Assembly: GCF_004402485.1 (NCBI RefSeq)
Contig: NZ_SOFG01000016.1
Span: 62,001 to 126,000 of the forward strand
Origin: Cryobacterium algoricola
Lineage (GTDB): Bacteria > Actinomycetota > Actinomycetes > Actinomycetales > Microbacteriaceae
DNA: 64,000 bases
Direction: 5' to 3'
Shown: piece after piece, positions 1 through 7,925 of the stretch
Layout of the letters: every line of letters begins with the position of its first letter
Position numbering within the stretch: position 1 is the stretch's first letter
Made by a program: the position numbers and the translations under genes
The notes under the pieces: model-generated
Seen by the model: only the letters and a program-made list of their open reading frames with translations
Databases searched by the model: none
What the model was told of the DNA's origin: nothing

Positions 1-283
1 CTAGTACGGCGATACCGCGGCCATGAGTCCTGAGCTGCTGCGTGATGTGATCTGCAATATCTTTCGATACCAGTAGACGGTGGACGATCTCACGGCTGTT
101 CGCCCACGTTTCAAATACGAGCGTCTCACGGTTGAACGCTGAAGTACGTCTATAGAGGGTCTCCACGACGGCCCGTAGCCATGCAGTAATTTGTTCCGGT
201 TCAAGCTCAGACGGAAAAGTCAGGATATATGAGTCCCGATTTTGGTCACGAATTACTTGCTTCTTGAATCGCATACTGAACAT
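1..283 (-). CDS. N-terminal fragment of a conjugative coupling-type (type IV secretion) protein, cut by window edge
   Basis: About 94 codons are visible from an ATG at 283, running off the left edge without a stop. The start of the protein (MFSMRFKKQVIRDQNRDSY) and the segments ILTFPSELEPEQITAWLRA and FETWANSREIVHRLLV resemble, from memory, the N-terminal region of actinobacterial 'type IV secretory system conjugative DNA transfer' proteins, which are TraD/VirD4-like ATPases of integrative or plasmid elements. The ATPase domain itself would lie outside the window, so this rests on N-terminal resemblance only. The DNA is clearly AT-richer than the rest of the window, consistent with acquired DNA. 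A second in-frame ATG lies at 274. The small membrane protein gene 48 bp upstream on the same strand may be its operon partner. Confidence 0.5.
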   Translation of the reverse strand, partial: MFSMRFKKQVIRDQNRDSYILTFPSELEPEQITAWLRAVVETLYRRTSAFNRETLVFETWANSREIVHRLLVSKDIADHITQQLRTHGRGIAVL

Positions 284-331
284 GACTTTCGCATAGACGA
301 TTAGAAATTGAAAGCTTCACAGATTGAGGTA

Positions 332-532
332 CTAGAGCTTGCCCTTCTTTTTGTACCGTTCTGCCAGTCGTTCGGCTGCCCTTTCGTTGATCTGATCCTG
401 ATGAATCTTTATTTTCATATCTCTTTCAGCCATCAGGCGTTCATACCAAGGCCATATGGTTTTCTTAAACCACACATAACCAAGGACAAGCAGCAGAACT
501 ACGAGACCCATAACGATGACCGTTATATCCAT
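332..532 (-). CDS. small single-pass membrane protein with charged tail
   Basis: A 66-residue protein with one N-terminal membrane segment (about residues 3-22, rich in V, L and I), then WFKKTIWPWYE and a highly charged helix (about 30-66, rich in K, E, R) that could form a coiled coil facing the cytoplasm. The start ATG at 532 is preceded by an AAAGGGG-type ribosome binding site. It lies upstream of, and on the same strand as, the conjugation-like gene at the window edge and shares its low GC. No family is recognised. It may be an accessory protein of the mobile element, but no function can be assigned. Confidence 0.5.
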   Translation of the reverse strand: MDITVIVMGLVVLLLVLGYVWFKKTIWPWYERLMAERDMKIKIHQDQINERAAERLAERYKKKGKL

Positions 533-715
533 TTTTGTCCCCTTTATTAGACGTGGCTGTATACCCCATCATGCCGTACGCCTGAGCAAGCCCCGTGGTG
601 CGATTCTGGGGCACTTTCGGGTGAGGCCAATGACGTGTGAATACGGCAGGAAAATCGCGGAGCGTAAGGGGTCAGAAGCAGAGATCTACCGACGTATAGA
701 GCGTGTAGCATCGAC
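533..715. other. gene-free junction between AT-rich element DNA and the GC-rich chromosome
   Basis: No convincing gene is visible here. Base composition changes from AT-rich on the left to the usual GC-rich chromosome at about 700-720. The reading frame of the next gene continues leftwards only to a TAA at 665-667 and has no start codon in that stretch, which suggests the chromosomal gene was interrupted at its 5' end when an element inserted. No obvious direct repeat or tRNA-like attachment site is recognisable from this side alone. Confidence 0.4.
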
Positions 716-799
716 GACCTCGAGGGGCAGCTCGAACACGAGCTGAACGCCGAGGACCTCGAGCTGCGTGCGGAAGAGGAGCGGCTCCGGCTCGGCCGG

Positions 800-1333
800 T
801 TGTCCCTGCGGCACCGCCTGATGAGCCTCGGCGGGGGCATGGGCCGGCGTGCGGGCGGGGGTGTCGTGCGGGTGGTGCTCAGCTCCGGGGTGACCCTGGC
901 CATCCGCCCGACCACGTTCGGGCGGGACTGGCTCGCCGCCGAGATCCTCGACGCGCCGGCGGCGCCGGCCGGGACGGCCGCGCCTGGTGTCCCCGCCGGG
1001 GGCGCTGCGCAGTGCCTCGTTCCGATCGCCGCGATCGCCGGGGTGATCCTGGAGCCGGCGGAGGTGCACGCCTCCCTCGCGGCGCCGGTGGACCCCGAGT
1101 CCGGGGTCGTCGACCGGATCGGGTTCGCCTTCGTGCTCCGCGACCTGGCCAGGCGGCGCAAGTTCGTCGAGGTGCATACCCCGGGAGGTCTCCTCAGCGG
1201 AACGATCGACCGGGTCGGTCGCGACCACATCGACCTCGCGATGCACGAGCGCGGGGTGCCCCGCCGCAGCTCCGAGGTGCGCCAGTACCGGATCGTTCCC
1301 CTCGCAGCGATCCAGCTGCTGTGCCTGCGCTGA
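800..1333 (+). CDS. conserved hypothetical protein, probably 5'-truncated
   Basis: The 177 codons from a TTG encode a soluble protein with no recognised family. The frame stays open back to 668, and the upstream residues (DDLEGQLEHELNAEDLEL, then an acidic and arginine-rich helix) look like a genuine amphipathic N-terminus, yet no ATG, GTG or TTG precedes them. The native gene therefore probably began near 710 and lost its start where the AT-rich DNA on the left joins. The C-terminal half (IDRVGRDHIDLAMHERG, YRIVPLAAIQLL) looks like a small beta-barrel resembling an Sm- or PRC-type fold, but this is only an impression. Expression from the TTG is doubtful, so it may be a pseudogene. Its stop codon lies within a 15-bp tandem repeat. 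Confidence 0.55.
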   Translation: MSLRHRLMSLGGGMGRRAGGGVVRVVLSSGVTLAIRPTTFGRDWLAAEILDAPAAPAGTAAPGVPAGGAAQCLVPIAAIAGVILEPAEVHASLAAPVDPESGVVDRIGFAFVLRDLARRRKFVEVHTPGGLLSGTIDRVGRDHIDLAMHERGVPRRSSEVRQYRIVPLAAIQLLCLR

Positions 1334-1380
1334 CCGTGCCTGCGCTGACACTGCCGGCGCTGACCGTGCCTGCGCTGACC
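1321..1380 (+). repeat. four tandem 15-bp repeats spanning a stop codon
   Basis: The unit GTGCCTGCGCTGACC occurs at 1321, 1336 (last base changed), 1351 (two changes) and 1366. The first copy contains the TGA of the preceding gene (1331-1333). Because the unit is a multiple of three, the later copies supply TGA again in the same frame at 1346, 1361 and 1376. Confidence 0.9.
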
Positions 1381-1393
1381 GCGACCGCCCGGT

Positions 1394-1696
1394 TCAGTCG
1401 ATTGGTCGGATGATCGTGCCTCCGGACAGCTCCGGGATGTTCGCGTAGTCGGACTGTTCCCACAGCGACAGCCGTCTGGCCTCCTCGTACTTGGCCTCGA
1501 TGTACGACTCGAGCACGACCCGCTCCACCCGCCAGTGCTGCATCCGCTCCGGCGCGGACGGGCCGATCCGGATGGCGGGGAGCTCGCCCGTGTGCACCAG
1601 TTCGCTGACCTCGGCCACGGTGAGGGCGAGGATATCGGCGGTGTCCCCCAGGGTGAGGAAGCGGCCCAGCCCAGGATAGGCGTCGCGAGCGTTCAT
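1394..1696 (-). CDS. small helix-turn-helix (excisionase/MerR-like) DNA-binding protein
   Basis: A 100-residue protein. Residues about 12-60 (FLTLGDTADILALTVAEVSE, then LVHTGELPAIRIG and WRVERVVLESYIE) have the pattern of the HTH_17/excisionase-like winged helix: a helix-turn-helix followed by a short wing carrying 'G.LPAIRIG' and a tryptophan-containing helix. Such proteins bind DNA as small regulators, and many actinobacteria carry a chromosomal copy that is not linked to a phage. The gene is convergent with the truncated gene on its right-hand (+) side. A GATAAT hexamer ends 6 nt before the ATG, implying a leaderless mRNA. The SAF and ParA-like genes start on the opposite strand just upstream. 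Whether it regulates them is unknown. Confidence 0.75.
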   Translation of the reverse strand: MNARDAYPGLGRFLTLGDTADILALTVAEVSELVHTGELPAIRIGPSAPERMQHWRVERVVLESYIEAKYEEARRLSLWEQSDYANIPELSGGTIIRPID

Positions 1697-1708
1697 GGTT
1701 CGATTATC
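1697..1708 (-). promoter_or_regulatory. leaderless -10 element for the HTH gene
   Basis: On the minus strand GATAAT is followed by 6 nt and then the ATG at 1696, so transcription would begin at or next to the start codon. No clear -35 is seen. Confidence 0.55.
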
Positions 1709-1843
1709 GGGGTTCCGAAGGCATTACGCCGGGATAACGGCAGCCTGTGGATAACTTTCCCGCCGCGCACCGGGAACGGCGACGATAGAGACCGATGATC
1801 CGTCGGGCGGCGGCAGATGCCCGCGCCGAGGAGAGGGGCAGCC

Positions 1844-2479
1844 ATGGTCTCGAGGCCGAAACGGGTACCACGCCCGGGATTCTGGTTCGACCCGCGCCTG
1901 CTCATCGGGCTGGTGCTCGTGCTCGGCGCGGTCGGCGGCGTGGCTGCGGTCGTCGCGGGCAGCGACCGGACGACCGCCGTCTACTCCGCCCGCGACGCGC
2001 TCATCGTGGGCGACCGCGTCACGGCCGCCGACCTCGAGCTCAGCCAGGTGCGCCTCGATGGTGCGCTCCCGCTCTACGTGACGCCCGAGCGGATGCCCGC
2101 TGACGGCCTGGTCCTGGCCCGCACCGTCGCAGCGGGTGAGCTGATCCCGGTGTCCGCGGTCGGCGCATCCGCTGACGCCGGTGTCACGACGGTCGTCGTC
2201 GAACCGACCGACGCGCTCGCGGAGGCGGTCGTTCCCGGCGCCGTCGTCGACGTGTGGTCGTCGCCGCAGAACGGGCGCGGGGAGTTCGGCCCGCCGGCGG
2301 TACTCGTCGGGCAAGCCGGGGTGGTGCGCGTGCTCGAGCCGAGCGGACTCTCGGTGGCGGGCGTGCGCCGTTCGGTCGAGCTCCGGGTGCCGAGGGAGGC
2401 CGTTGCAGCGGTGCTCACCGCGATCGCCAACGCAGCGGCGATCGCGGTCGTTCCGGCCAACCAGCCACTCGGCGGTTGA
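1844..2479 (+). CDS. SAF-domain protein, CpaB/RcpC-like
   Basis: A 211-residue protein with a short basic N-terminus, one membrane anchor (about residues 20-41, LLIGLVLVLGAVGGVAAVVA) and a SAF domain (about 46-110, with TTAVYSARDALIVGDRVTAADL and GLVLARTVAAGELIPVSAV). SAF domains of this kind occur in CpaB/RcpC proteins of Flp (tight adherence) pilus systems, placed outside the membrane. The start at 1844 is chosen because GAGGAGAGGGG lies just upstream. An in-frame ATG at 1817 lacks this signal. The ParA/CpaE-like gene begins 2 bp after the stop, so the two are probably co-translated. No pilin, secretin or TadA gene is adjacent, so a pilus role here is inference. Confidence 0.75.
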   Translation: MVSRPKRVPRPGFWFDPRLLIGLVLVLGAVGGVAAVVAGSDRTTAVYSARDALIVGDRVTAADLELSQVRLDGALPLYVTPERMPADGLVLARTVAAGELIPVSAVGASADAGVTTVVVEPTDALAEAVVPGAVVDVWSSPQNGRGEFGPPAVLVGQAGVVRVLEPSGLSVAGVRRSVELRVPREAVAAVLTAIANAAAIAVVPANQPLGG

Positions 2480-2481
2480 CC

Positions 2482-3738
2482 GTGGCCCGGCTGCTGCTCG
2501 CGCTCGATCGCTCGACGGAGGACCGCCTCCTGCCGGATATCGTGCAATACGGGCACGCGGTCCTGGCCCGGGTGTCAGGGGCGGGGGAACTGCTCGCGGC
2601 CCTGGACCGAACCGAAGCGGATGTCGCCCTCGTCAGCGCGGGACGGGCGACGCTGAGTGCCGCCGTGGTCCGGGCCTGCGACGAACACGGCGTGCGGGTC
2701 ATCGCGCTCGCCGTGACCGACCAGGACCGCAGGAACGCGGCGGGGCTCGGCCTCCTCGACGTGATCGACGCGACGTCGGACTGGGCGGGCATCGAAGCGG
2801 TGATCGAGGCCGGCGTGGTGATCCCGTTGCGGGTCACCGAACGCGCGTCCTCCCTCGCGGCGCCCGCCCGTGGCACGGTGATCGCGGTCTGGGGGCCCTC
2901 GGGCGCGCCGGGCCGCACCACGCTCGCGATCAACGTCGCCGCCGAGATCGCGGCGGCGGGACACACCGTTGCGCTCGTCGATGTCGACAGCTACGGAGGC
3001 GGGGTCGCGCCGGCCCTCGGGATGCTCGACGAATCGCCCGGCTTCGCCGCGGCCTGCCGCCTCGCCGGGACCGGCAGCCTCACCCGGCCCGAACTCGAAC
3101 GCATCGCGCAGCGCTACACCTCGCCGCGTGGCGCGTTCTGGGTACTCACGGGCATCGGGAGGCCCTCGCGCTGGCCGGAGCTGTCCGGCGAGCGCGTGTC
3201 GAAGACGATCGAGGTGGTGCGGAACTGGGTCGACTACGTCGTGCTCGACACCGGGTTCAGTCTCGAGAGCGACGAGGAGATCTCGAGCGACCTGTTCGCG
3301 CCGCGGCGCAACGCCGCGACGCTCACCGCGCTCCGGTCGGCGGACCATGTCGTCGCGTGCGGGCTCGCCGACCCGGTCGGACTCGCCCGGTTCCTGCGGT
3401 CCTGGGCCGAGCTCGCCGAGGCGGTCTCGACCGACAGGGTCAGCGTCGTGATGAACCGGGTTCGGCCGAGCGCCGTGGGGATCGACGCCAACCGTCAGGT
3501 CATCGCCGCTCTCCGCCGGTTCGGCGGCATCCACGCTCCGTTCCTGGTCCCGCACGACCAGGCCGGCGCCGATGCTGCCGTGCTGACCGGACGCACGCTG
3601 CGCGATGCCGCGCCGAAGTCGCCGGCTCGCACGGGCATCCTGCGTCTGGTTCAGCGCGAGATTCTGCCGGAACCGGTTGCGGCACGAAGCCGGGGTGTGC
3701 GGCGGATGCCGTGGCGTCGCCGGGCCCCTGCGGTGTGA
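2482..3738 (+). CDS. ParA/CpaE-like P-loop protein with arginine in place of the Walker lysine
   Basis: A 418-residue protein starting with GTG two bases after the SAF gene. Residues 1-125 resemble a receiver-like or pseudo-receiver domain as in CpaE. The ATPase-like domain follows, with a P-loop region GPSGAPGRTTLAINVA (about 137-152), a Walker B-like strand VALVDVDSYGGG and a later strand DYVVLDTGFS. The expected ...GKTT of MinD/ParA is GRTT here, so the lysine that contacts ATP phosphates is replaced by arginine, and nucleotide hydrolysis may be reduced or lost. CpaE proteins guide assembly of Flp pilus machinery at the membrane. The basic C-terminus (RSRGVRRMPWRRR) may bind membrane or nucleic acid. 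Operon with the SAF gene; no other pilus genes are in view. Confidence 0.75.
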   Translation: MARLLLALDRSTEDRLLPDIVQYGHAVLARVSGAGELLAALDRTEADVALVSAGRATLSAAVVRACDEHGVRVIALAVTDQDRRNAAGLGLLDVIDATSDWAGIEAVIEAGVVIPLRVTERASSLAAPARGTVIAVWGPSGAPGRTTLAINVAAEIAAAGHTVALVDVDSYGGGVAPALGMLDESPGFAAACRLAGTGSLTRPELERIAQRYTSPRGAFWVLTGIGRPSRWPELSGERVSKTIEVVRNWVDYVVLDTGFSLESDEEISSDLFAPRRNAATLTALRSADHVVACGLADPVGLARFLRSWAELAEAVSTDRVSVVMNRVRPSAVGIDANRQVIAALRRFGGIHAPFLVPHDQAGADAAVLTGRTLRDAAPKSPARTGILRLVQREILPEPVAARSRGVRRMPWRRRAPAV

Positions 3739-3783
3739 AGGGGTCGAGGTCGCCGAGGGGCGGGCGCTCGGTCGCGCGGGCGC

Positions 3784-5463
3784 TCAGTCGCCGAGCGGGA
3801 TCACGTCGATGCGTGAGCCCGGTCCGGTCACGACGAGAACGCGCTTGCCCGTGACGCCGGCCAGGGCCGCCGCGACGGCGGTCGCCTGCACGGCTTCCGC
3901 CCCGGCGCCTTGGCCGGCTTCCGTCCCGGCTCCGGTCCCTGCGCGCCGCCAGACGGTGACGGCGGCGCCGGTGCTCTCGTCGATCGCACGTCTCAGCGGT
4001 TCCGGATCCGTGCCGGCGGTCGTGACCAGGATCACCCTGCCGATGCCGGGCTGCCGTCCCTCTGGCACGGTGAGCAGAGACCGGTCGCGTCGCCAGACGG
4101 CGAAGTGATACCCGGCGACGAGGCCCGTTGCGACCAGGAGTCCGAGCGGCGCCCGCACGCCCTCGAGGACGCTGCGGTCCGCCGTGCCGCCGAGGCCGAA
4201 CTCGAACAACCGGAAGCCGATGACGAGCAGCGTGACGAGTGCGACGACGGTGCTCAGGCCGAAGACGAGCACGAGGTACACTCGCCGGCCGTTACCAGCG
4301 CCACCTCGACTCGTGCGGTCAAGGACCCGCGGCGCGAGCGGTCGCCAGGCCGCCCACCACAGTGGCCCGCCGACGATGAGGGCGCTGAGCCCGCCGAGCA
4401 GGAGCGTGCGGGTGTCCGACCCGACGAGCGGGTCCGTGAGCACGGCGAGCAGGGAATTGAGGACCACGCCGACCCCGGTTGCCGCGGACGCCAGCGCGAG
4501 CCCGGAGGTGACCAGGGTGGCCGCGCCCCGGGTCGCGGCCGAACGGCGCGCGGCGAGTCGGCCGTGATACCGCCAGACGAGCGCGCCGACGAGAGCGGCC
4601 GCGAGGTATGGGCCGAGGGGATCGAGAATGCCGCCGGGAGATCCCGACCTGTCGAAGCCGAGTCTGAGCAGCACGTACAGCGTCACCCCTGCTCCGACGA
4701 GCGTCGTGACGAGGGCTGCGCCGATGCCGACAGAGACGAGGGCGACGTCCGCGAAGCCGCCGCGCATGGTCGACACCCTTTCCCGGTAGAAGTGCCACCA
4801 CCACACGGATGCCCCGCCGACGCACCAGACGAGTCCGACCGCCGGCTGGCGCCACCAGAATGCGCCCGCGTCGAGCACGGGGAGCAGGGAGGTGACGGCC
4901 AGATCGAACACCGAGCCGATGGCTGTGATCGCCCCGCCGGCGCCGAGCACGAGGCCGAACACGCTGCCGAGAACGGGCGCGACGGACCTGAGCCGCAGCG
5001 GACCCTTGTCCCGGTGCCCGGACATCCACCGGTGCCAGACCCAGACCGCCGCCCAGACGAGGCCGGTGGCCAGGTCGCGCTGTTGCCGGTCATCGGTGAC
5101 GAGTGCGGCGGCCGCGCCGAGCATTGCCGTTGTGGACGTGATGCACGCGACGGTCGACATGGCAGCGACGTAGAGGCCCCAGGCCAGCGCCGAGCGTTCG
5201 CCGCCGGCCATCCGCCGCCACAGCAACCACCAGAGCACCGCGGCGAACGGGCCGGCGATGAGCGTGAAGGCGAGGGACTGGGCGAGCCCGGAGACGTCGC
5301 TTCCCGCGAGTCGGCCCGTGTCGCCCGGCAGGACCTCGAGCAGGCCCTCGAACAGCCGGCCGAGCAGTCCCGAGAGTCCGGCGGCCGCGAGCGTGACGAA
5401 GGCGAAGAGCAGGACGAAGACGATGACGCGCCGCACCGTGGACAGCCCGGTCGTCGCGCTCAT
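3784..5463 (-). CDS. polytopic membrane protein, DUF5671-like
   Basis: A 559-residue protein with roughly a dozen hydrophobic segments in repeated groups of about four. Groups contain tryptophan-rich loops of the form VWHRWMSGH, WWWHFYRE, VWRYHGRL and YHFAVWRRD, which point to internal duplication of a four-helix unit as in DUF5671 proteins. The C-terminal 100 residues are soluble and include an alanine/glycine-rich stretch. No catalytic motif is apparent and the function is unknown. The gene is convergent with the ParA-like gene and is followed at its 5' side by a small exported protein on the same strand, 53 bp away, possibly in one transcript. Confidence 0.7.
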   Translation of the reverse strand: MSATTGLSTVRRVIVFVLLFAFVTLAAAGLSGLLGRLFEGLLEVLPGDTGRLAGSDVSGLAQSLAFTLIAGPFAAVLWWLLWRRMAGGERSALAWGLYVAAMSTVACITSTTAMLGAAAALVTDDRQQRDLATGLVWAAVWVWHRWMSGHRDKGPLRLRSVAPVLGSVFGLVLGAGGAITAIGSVFDLAVTSLLPVLDAGAFWWRQPAVGLVWCVGGASVWWWHFYRERVSTMRGGFADVALVSVGIGAALVTTLVGAGVTLYVLLRLGFDRSGSPGGILDPLGPYLAAALVGALVWRYHGRLAARRSAATRGAATLVTSGLALASAATGVGVVLNSLLAVLTDPLVGSDTRTLLLGGLSALIVGGPLWWAAWRPLAPRVLDRTSRGGAGNGRRVYLVLVFGLSTVVALVTLLVIGFRLFEFGLGGTADRSVLEGVRAPLGLLVATGLVAGYHFAVWRRDRSLLTVPEGRQPGIGRVILVTTAGTDPEPLRRAIDESTGAAVTVWRRAGTGAGTEAGQGAGAEAVQATAVAAALAGVTGKRVLVVTGPGSRIDVIPLGD

Positions 5464-5516
5464 GAGATGGCCTTCGTGCCGGGGCAGACCGCGAATCGCC
5501 AGGGAGCGGAGTCGAT

Positions 5517-5927
5517 CTACCAGCCGTCGGGCACGCGGACGAGCTCGAAGACCTCCTCGGTCTCGTACCCGGATGCCCCGAACGGACCCGTCTCCGTCGA
5601 GGTCGCGACGGAGACCGTCACGTCGGCGGAGTCGCCGCGTTCGACCGACCGCACGAGGGTGATCCTGAGGTCGTCGTCGGCGACGTCGCGTCCGTAGGAC
5701 TCGCAGCCGGCGACGGCGTTCTCGGTGAGGTAGCCGGCGGCCGTCGACTCGTCCCCCTCGAGGACCGCTGCCGCATACGCCTGGACGACGCCGACGGGAG
5801 TCCCGCGGTCGAGCCGTTCTGGCGCCCCGCGGGAGAAGACGACGACCAGTGCGACGATGACGAGAACGGCGATGACGAAGAGTATGGCGATCAAGGTGCG
5901 ATCCGGCCGTGCTGACGTGGTGGTCAT
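5517..5927 (-). CDS. small membrane-anchored exported protein, unknown function
   Basis: A 136-residue protein with an N-terminal anchor (about residues 12-32, LIAILFVIAVLVIVALVVVF) and an external domain of about 100 residues with the pattern of an NTF2-like or DUF4878-type fold: TPVGVVQAYAAAVLEGDEST, then AGYLTENAV and later beta strands with alternating charge. The ATG at 5927 is chosen because the much longer upstream frame overlaps the divergent histidine kinase gene. A CATGCT hexamer sits 6 nt before this ATG, which weakly supports a leaderless start. It lies upstream of the DUF5671-like gene on the same strand. Confidence 0.65.
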   Translation of the reverse strand: MTTTSARPDRTLIAILFVIAVLVIVALVVVFSRGAPERLDRGTPVGVVQAYAAAVLEGDESTAAGYLTENAVAGCESYGRDVADDDLRITLVRSVERGDSADVTVSVATSTETGPFGASGYETEEVFELVRVPDGW

Positions 5928-5996
5928 GGGGCCAGCATGGCAGCCCGGGCGGTGATCCGGGGGAGGAATGGGTCGCCGGACTCGTTCGGGGGGACC

Positions 5997-6008
5997 TAGG
6001 CTGGCAGG
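5997..6008 (+). promoter_or_regulatory. leaderless -10 element for pdtaS
   Basis: TAGGCT, 6 nt, then the GTG start codon of the histidine kinase. No ribosome binding site is present, which supports a leaderless transcript. Confidence 0.6.
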
Positions 6009-7502
6009 GTGTCGACGCTCAGTGATCTCGTACTTGCCCAGGGCCGCAGCAGTGCCGAGGATGTGGACTGGCTCCACATGCTCGTCGCCGACGGCCAGCT
6101 CCTCGCCGACCTCGCCTTCGCGGACATCGTGGTGTGGGTGCCCGGCACGACCGGGAGCTTCGTGGCGGTCGCGCACGCGCGACCCTCGAGCGCGGCGACC
6201 CTGTTCTACCGCGACTTCGTCGGCCAGGGAATCAAGGGGGAGTGGCGTCAGCAGGTGACGGAGGCCTTCGAAACGGCCCGGATCGTGGACACCACCGCCC
6301 CGGACTGGTACGAGGAGACGCCGACCCGGGTCCGGGCGATCCCGGTGATGCGCCGGCTCAGCACGACCGGCTCCCAGATCGCGCCCGTGCCCGTCGCCGT
6401 ACTCACCCGGCACACCAACCTGAGCGAGGCGCGCACCCCGAGCCGCCAGGAACTCACCTTCAACGACTGCGCCAACGACCTGTTCGCCATGATCGCCTCC
6501 GGCGACTTCCCCGATCTCGGCGCCCCGACCGGCCCGCGCCGCGGTGCCCCGCGCGCCTCCGACGGCCTGATCCGGCTCGACCTCGACGGGGTCACGACCT
6601 TCGCGAGCCCCAACGCGCTCTCCGCCTTCAACCGGATGGGCTTCGCCGACGAGCTCGAGGGCGAGTCACTCGCCGAGGTCACGACGGGCCTGCTGACCGG
6701 CACGGTCGTCGTCGACGAATCCCTGCCGCTCGTCGTCACCGGCCGCGCTCCCTGGCGCACGGACATCGAGGCGCGCGGGGTGACCGTGTCGCTCCGCGCG
6801 ATCCCGATCCGCAACCGCGGCCAGCGAATCGGCGCGATCGTGCTCTGCCGCGACGTGACCGAGCTGCGCCACCAGGAGCGCGAGCTCATCACGAAGGACG
6901 CGACCATCCGGGAGATCCACCACCGGGTGAAGAACAACCTCCAGACGGTGGCGTCGCTGTTGCGGATCCAGGCCAGGCGGACCCACTCCGACACCGCGCG
7001 CGAGGCGCTCAACCAGGCGATGCGCCGGGTAGCGGCGATCGCCGTCGTCCACGACACCCTGTCGACGGGGCTCAACCAGCAGGTCGACTTCGACGTCGTC
7101 TTCGACCGGGTGCTGCTTCTGATCGCCGAGGTCGCATCCGCTCACAACACGACGGCGCACCCGAAACTGTCCGGCAGCTTCGGCGTGCTGCCGAGTGCCT
7201 TCGCCACCCCGCTCGCGCTCGCGCTCACGGAACTCGTCACGAATGCGGTCGAGCATGGCCTCGCCGGCCGTGAAGGCGAAGTCGTGATCGAGGCCGAGCG
7301 CAACGAAGAGACCCTCACCGTGCGCGTACGCGACAACGGTTCGGGCCTTCCGGAGGGCAAGGTCGGATCGGGCCTGGGCACCCAGATCGTGCGCACGCTG
7401 ATCCAGGGCGAGCTCAGCGGAAGTATCGACTGGCACACGATGATGGGCAGCGGCACCGAGGTGACCATCGAGATCCCACTGCGGTACATGCGTGAAACCT
7501 GA
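6009..7502 (+). CDS. pdtaS: sensor histidine kinase PdtaS
   Basis: A 497-residue soluble histidine kinase of the HisKA_2 class, matching the actinobacterial PdtaS family in length and order. The N-terminal GAF-like sensor (about 1-150, H_kinase_N) is followed by a PAS-like domain (about 180-290), then the phosphoacceptor helix IHHRVKNNLQTVASLLRIQA (about 306) and the ATPase domain with N-box LALTELVTNAVEHGL, G1 box RVRDNGSGLPEG and G2 GLGTQIV. In mycobacteria PdtaS phosphorylates the ANTAR response regulator PdtaR, which controls RNA-level antitermination. No such regulator is in this window. It has no membrane segment. The GTG start follows a leaderless promoter. The gene is convergent with whiB1. 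Confidence 0.88.
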   Translation: MSTLSDLVLAQGRSSAEDVDWLHMLVADGQLLADLAFADIVVWVPGTTGSFVAVAHARPSSAATLFYRDFVGQGIKGEWRQQVTEAFETARIVDTTAPDWYEETPTRVRAIPVMRRLSTTGSQIAPVPVAVLTRHTNLSEARTPSRQELTFNDCANDLFAMIASGDFPDLGAPTGPRRGAPRASDGLIRLDLDGVTTFASPNALSAFNRMGFADELEGESLAEVTTGLLTGTVVVDESLPLVVTGRAPWRTDIEARGVTVSLRAIPIRNRGQRIGAIVLCRDVTELRHQERELITKDATIREIHHRVKNNLQTVASLLRIQARRTHSDTAREALNQAMRRVAAIAVVHDTLSTGLNQQVDFDVVFDRVLLLIAEVASAHNTTAHPKLSGSFGVLPSAFATPLALALTELVTNAVEHGLAGREGEVVIEAERNEETLTVRVRDNGSGLPEGKVGSGLGTQIVRTLIQGELSGSIDWHTMMGSGTEVTIEIPLRYMRET

Positions 7503-7532
7503 CGGACCGCGGGGGCGGTACGCCAGTTTTCA

Positions 7533-7561
7533 GGACACGTGTCCGGTCAGGCGTGAGCCTG
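7533..7561. terminator. intergenic hairpins between convergent pdtaS and whiB1
   Basis: GGACACGTGTCC at 7533-7544 is a perfect palindrome, with TTTT on the pdtaS-proximal side. CAGGC-GTGA-GCCTG at 7548-7561 is a short stem with a purine-type tetraloop. Either could end transcription from one of the two convergent genes. The call is by position and structure only. Confidence 0.4.
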
Positions 7562-7591
7562 GCCGGGCGGTGGGGTTGGGACGCGGTGGGG

Positions 7592-7840
7592 CTAGGAAGC
7601 GCGGCGCGCCCGTGCGGCGCGGCGCTTGAGAGCGCGGCGTTCGTCTTCGCTCAGGCCGCCCCAGACGCCGGAGTCCTGTCCGGTCTCCAGTGCGTACTGG
7701 AGGCACACCTCGGTCACATTGCAACGGGCACATACAGACTTGGCCTTTTCGATCTGGTCCACAGCGGGTCCAGTGTTACCGACGGGGAAGAACAATTCCG
7801 GGTCGGCGGTGAGGCAGGCAGCTTTGTCGCGCCAGTCCAT
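7592..7840 (-). CDS. whiB1: WhiB1-type iron-sulfur transcription factor
   Basis: An 82-residue WhiB protein with the four [4Fe-4S] cysteines C9, C37, C40 and C46 (CARCNVTEVC) and the C-terminal GVWGG turn (SGVWGGLSEDERRALKRR) with a basic tail. MDWRDKAAC, DPELFFPVG and DSGVWGG make it closest to the WhiB1 subgroup, which is essential in mycobacteria and senses nitric oxide while bound to the primary sigma factor. The ATG is preceded by AAAGGAG. A long upstream region (about 150 bp) holds a TTGACG/TATGAA promoter with an inverted repeat between the boxes. Confidence 0.92.
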   Translation of the reverse strand: MDWRDKAACLTADPELFFPVGNTGPAVDQIEKAKSVCARCNVTEVCLQYALETGQDSGVWGGLSEDERRALKRRAARARRAS

Positions 7841-7925
7841 AGAGATGCTCCTTTATTGCAGGGTGCCTGGCCGATTGGCCGAAGATGAGAGGCTGCCGAT
7901 TGCAGGAAGGTAAGCGATTTACGCA

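Noticed and set aside
3910..5697. A 595-codon plus-strand frame
   Set aside because: Shadow of the DUF5671-like membrane gene. The real strand has clear membrane segments.
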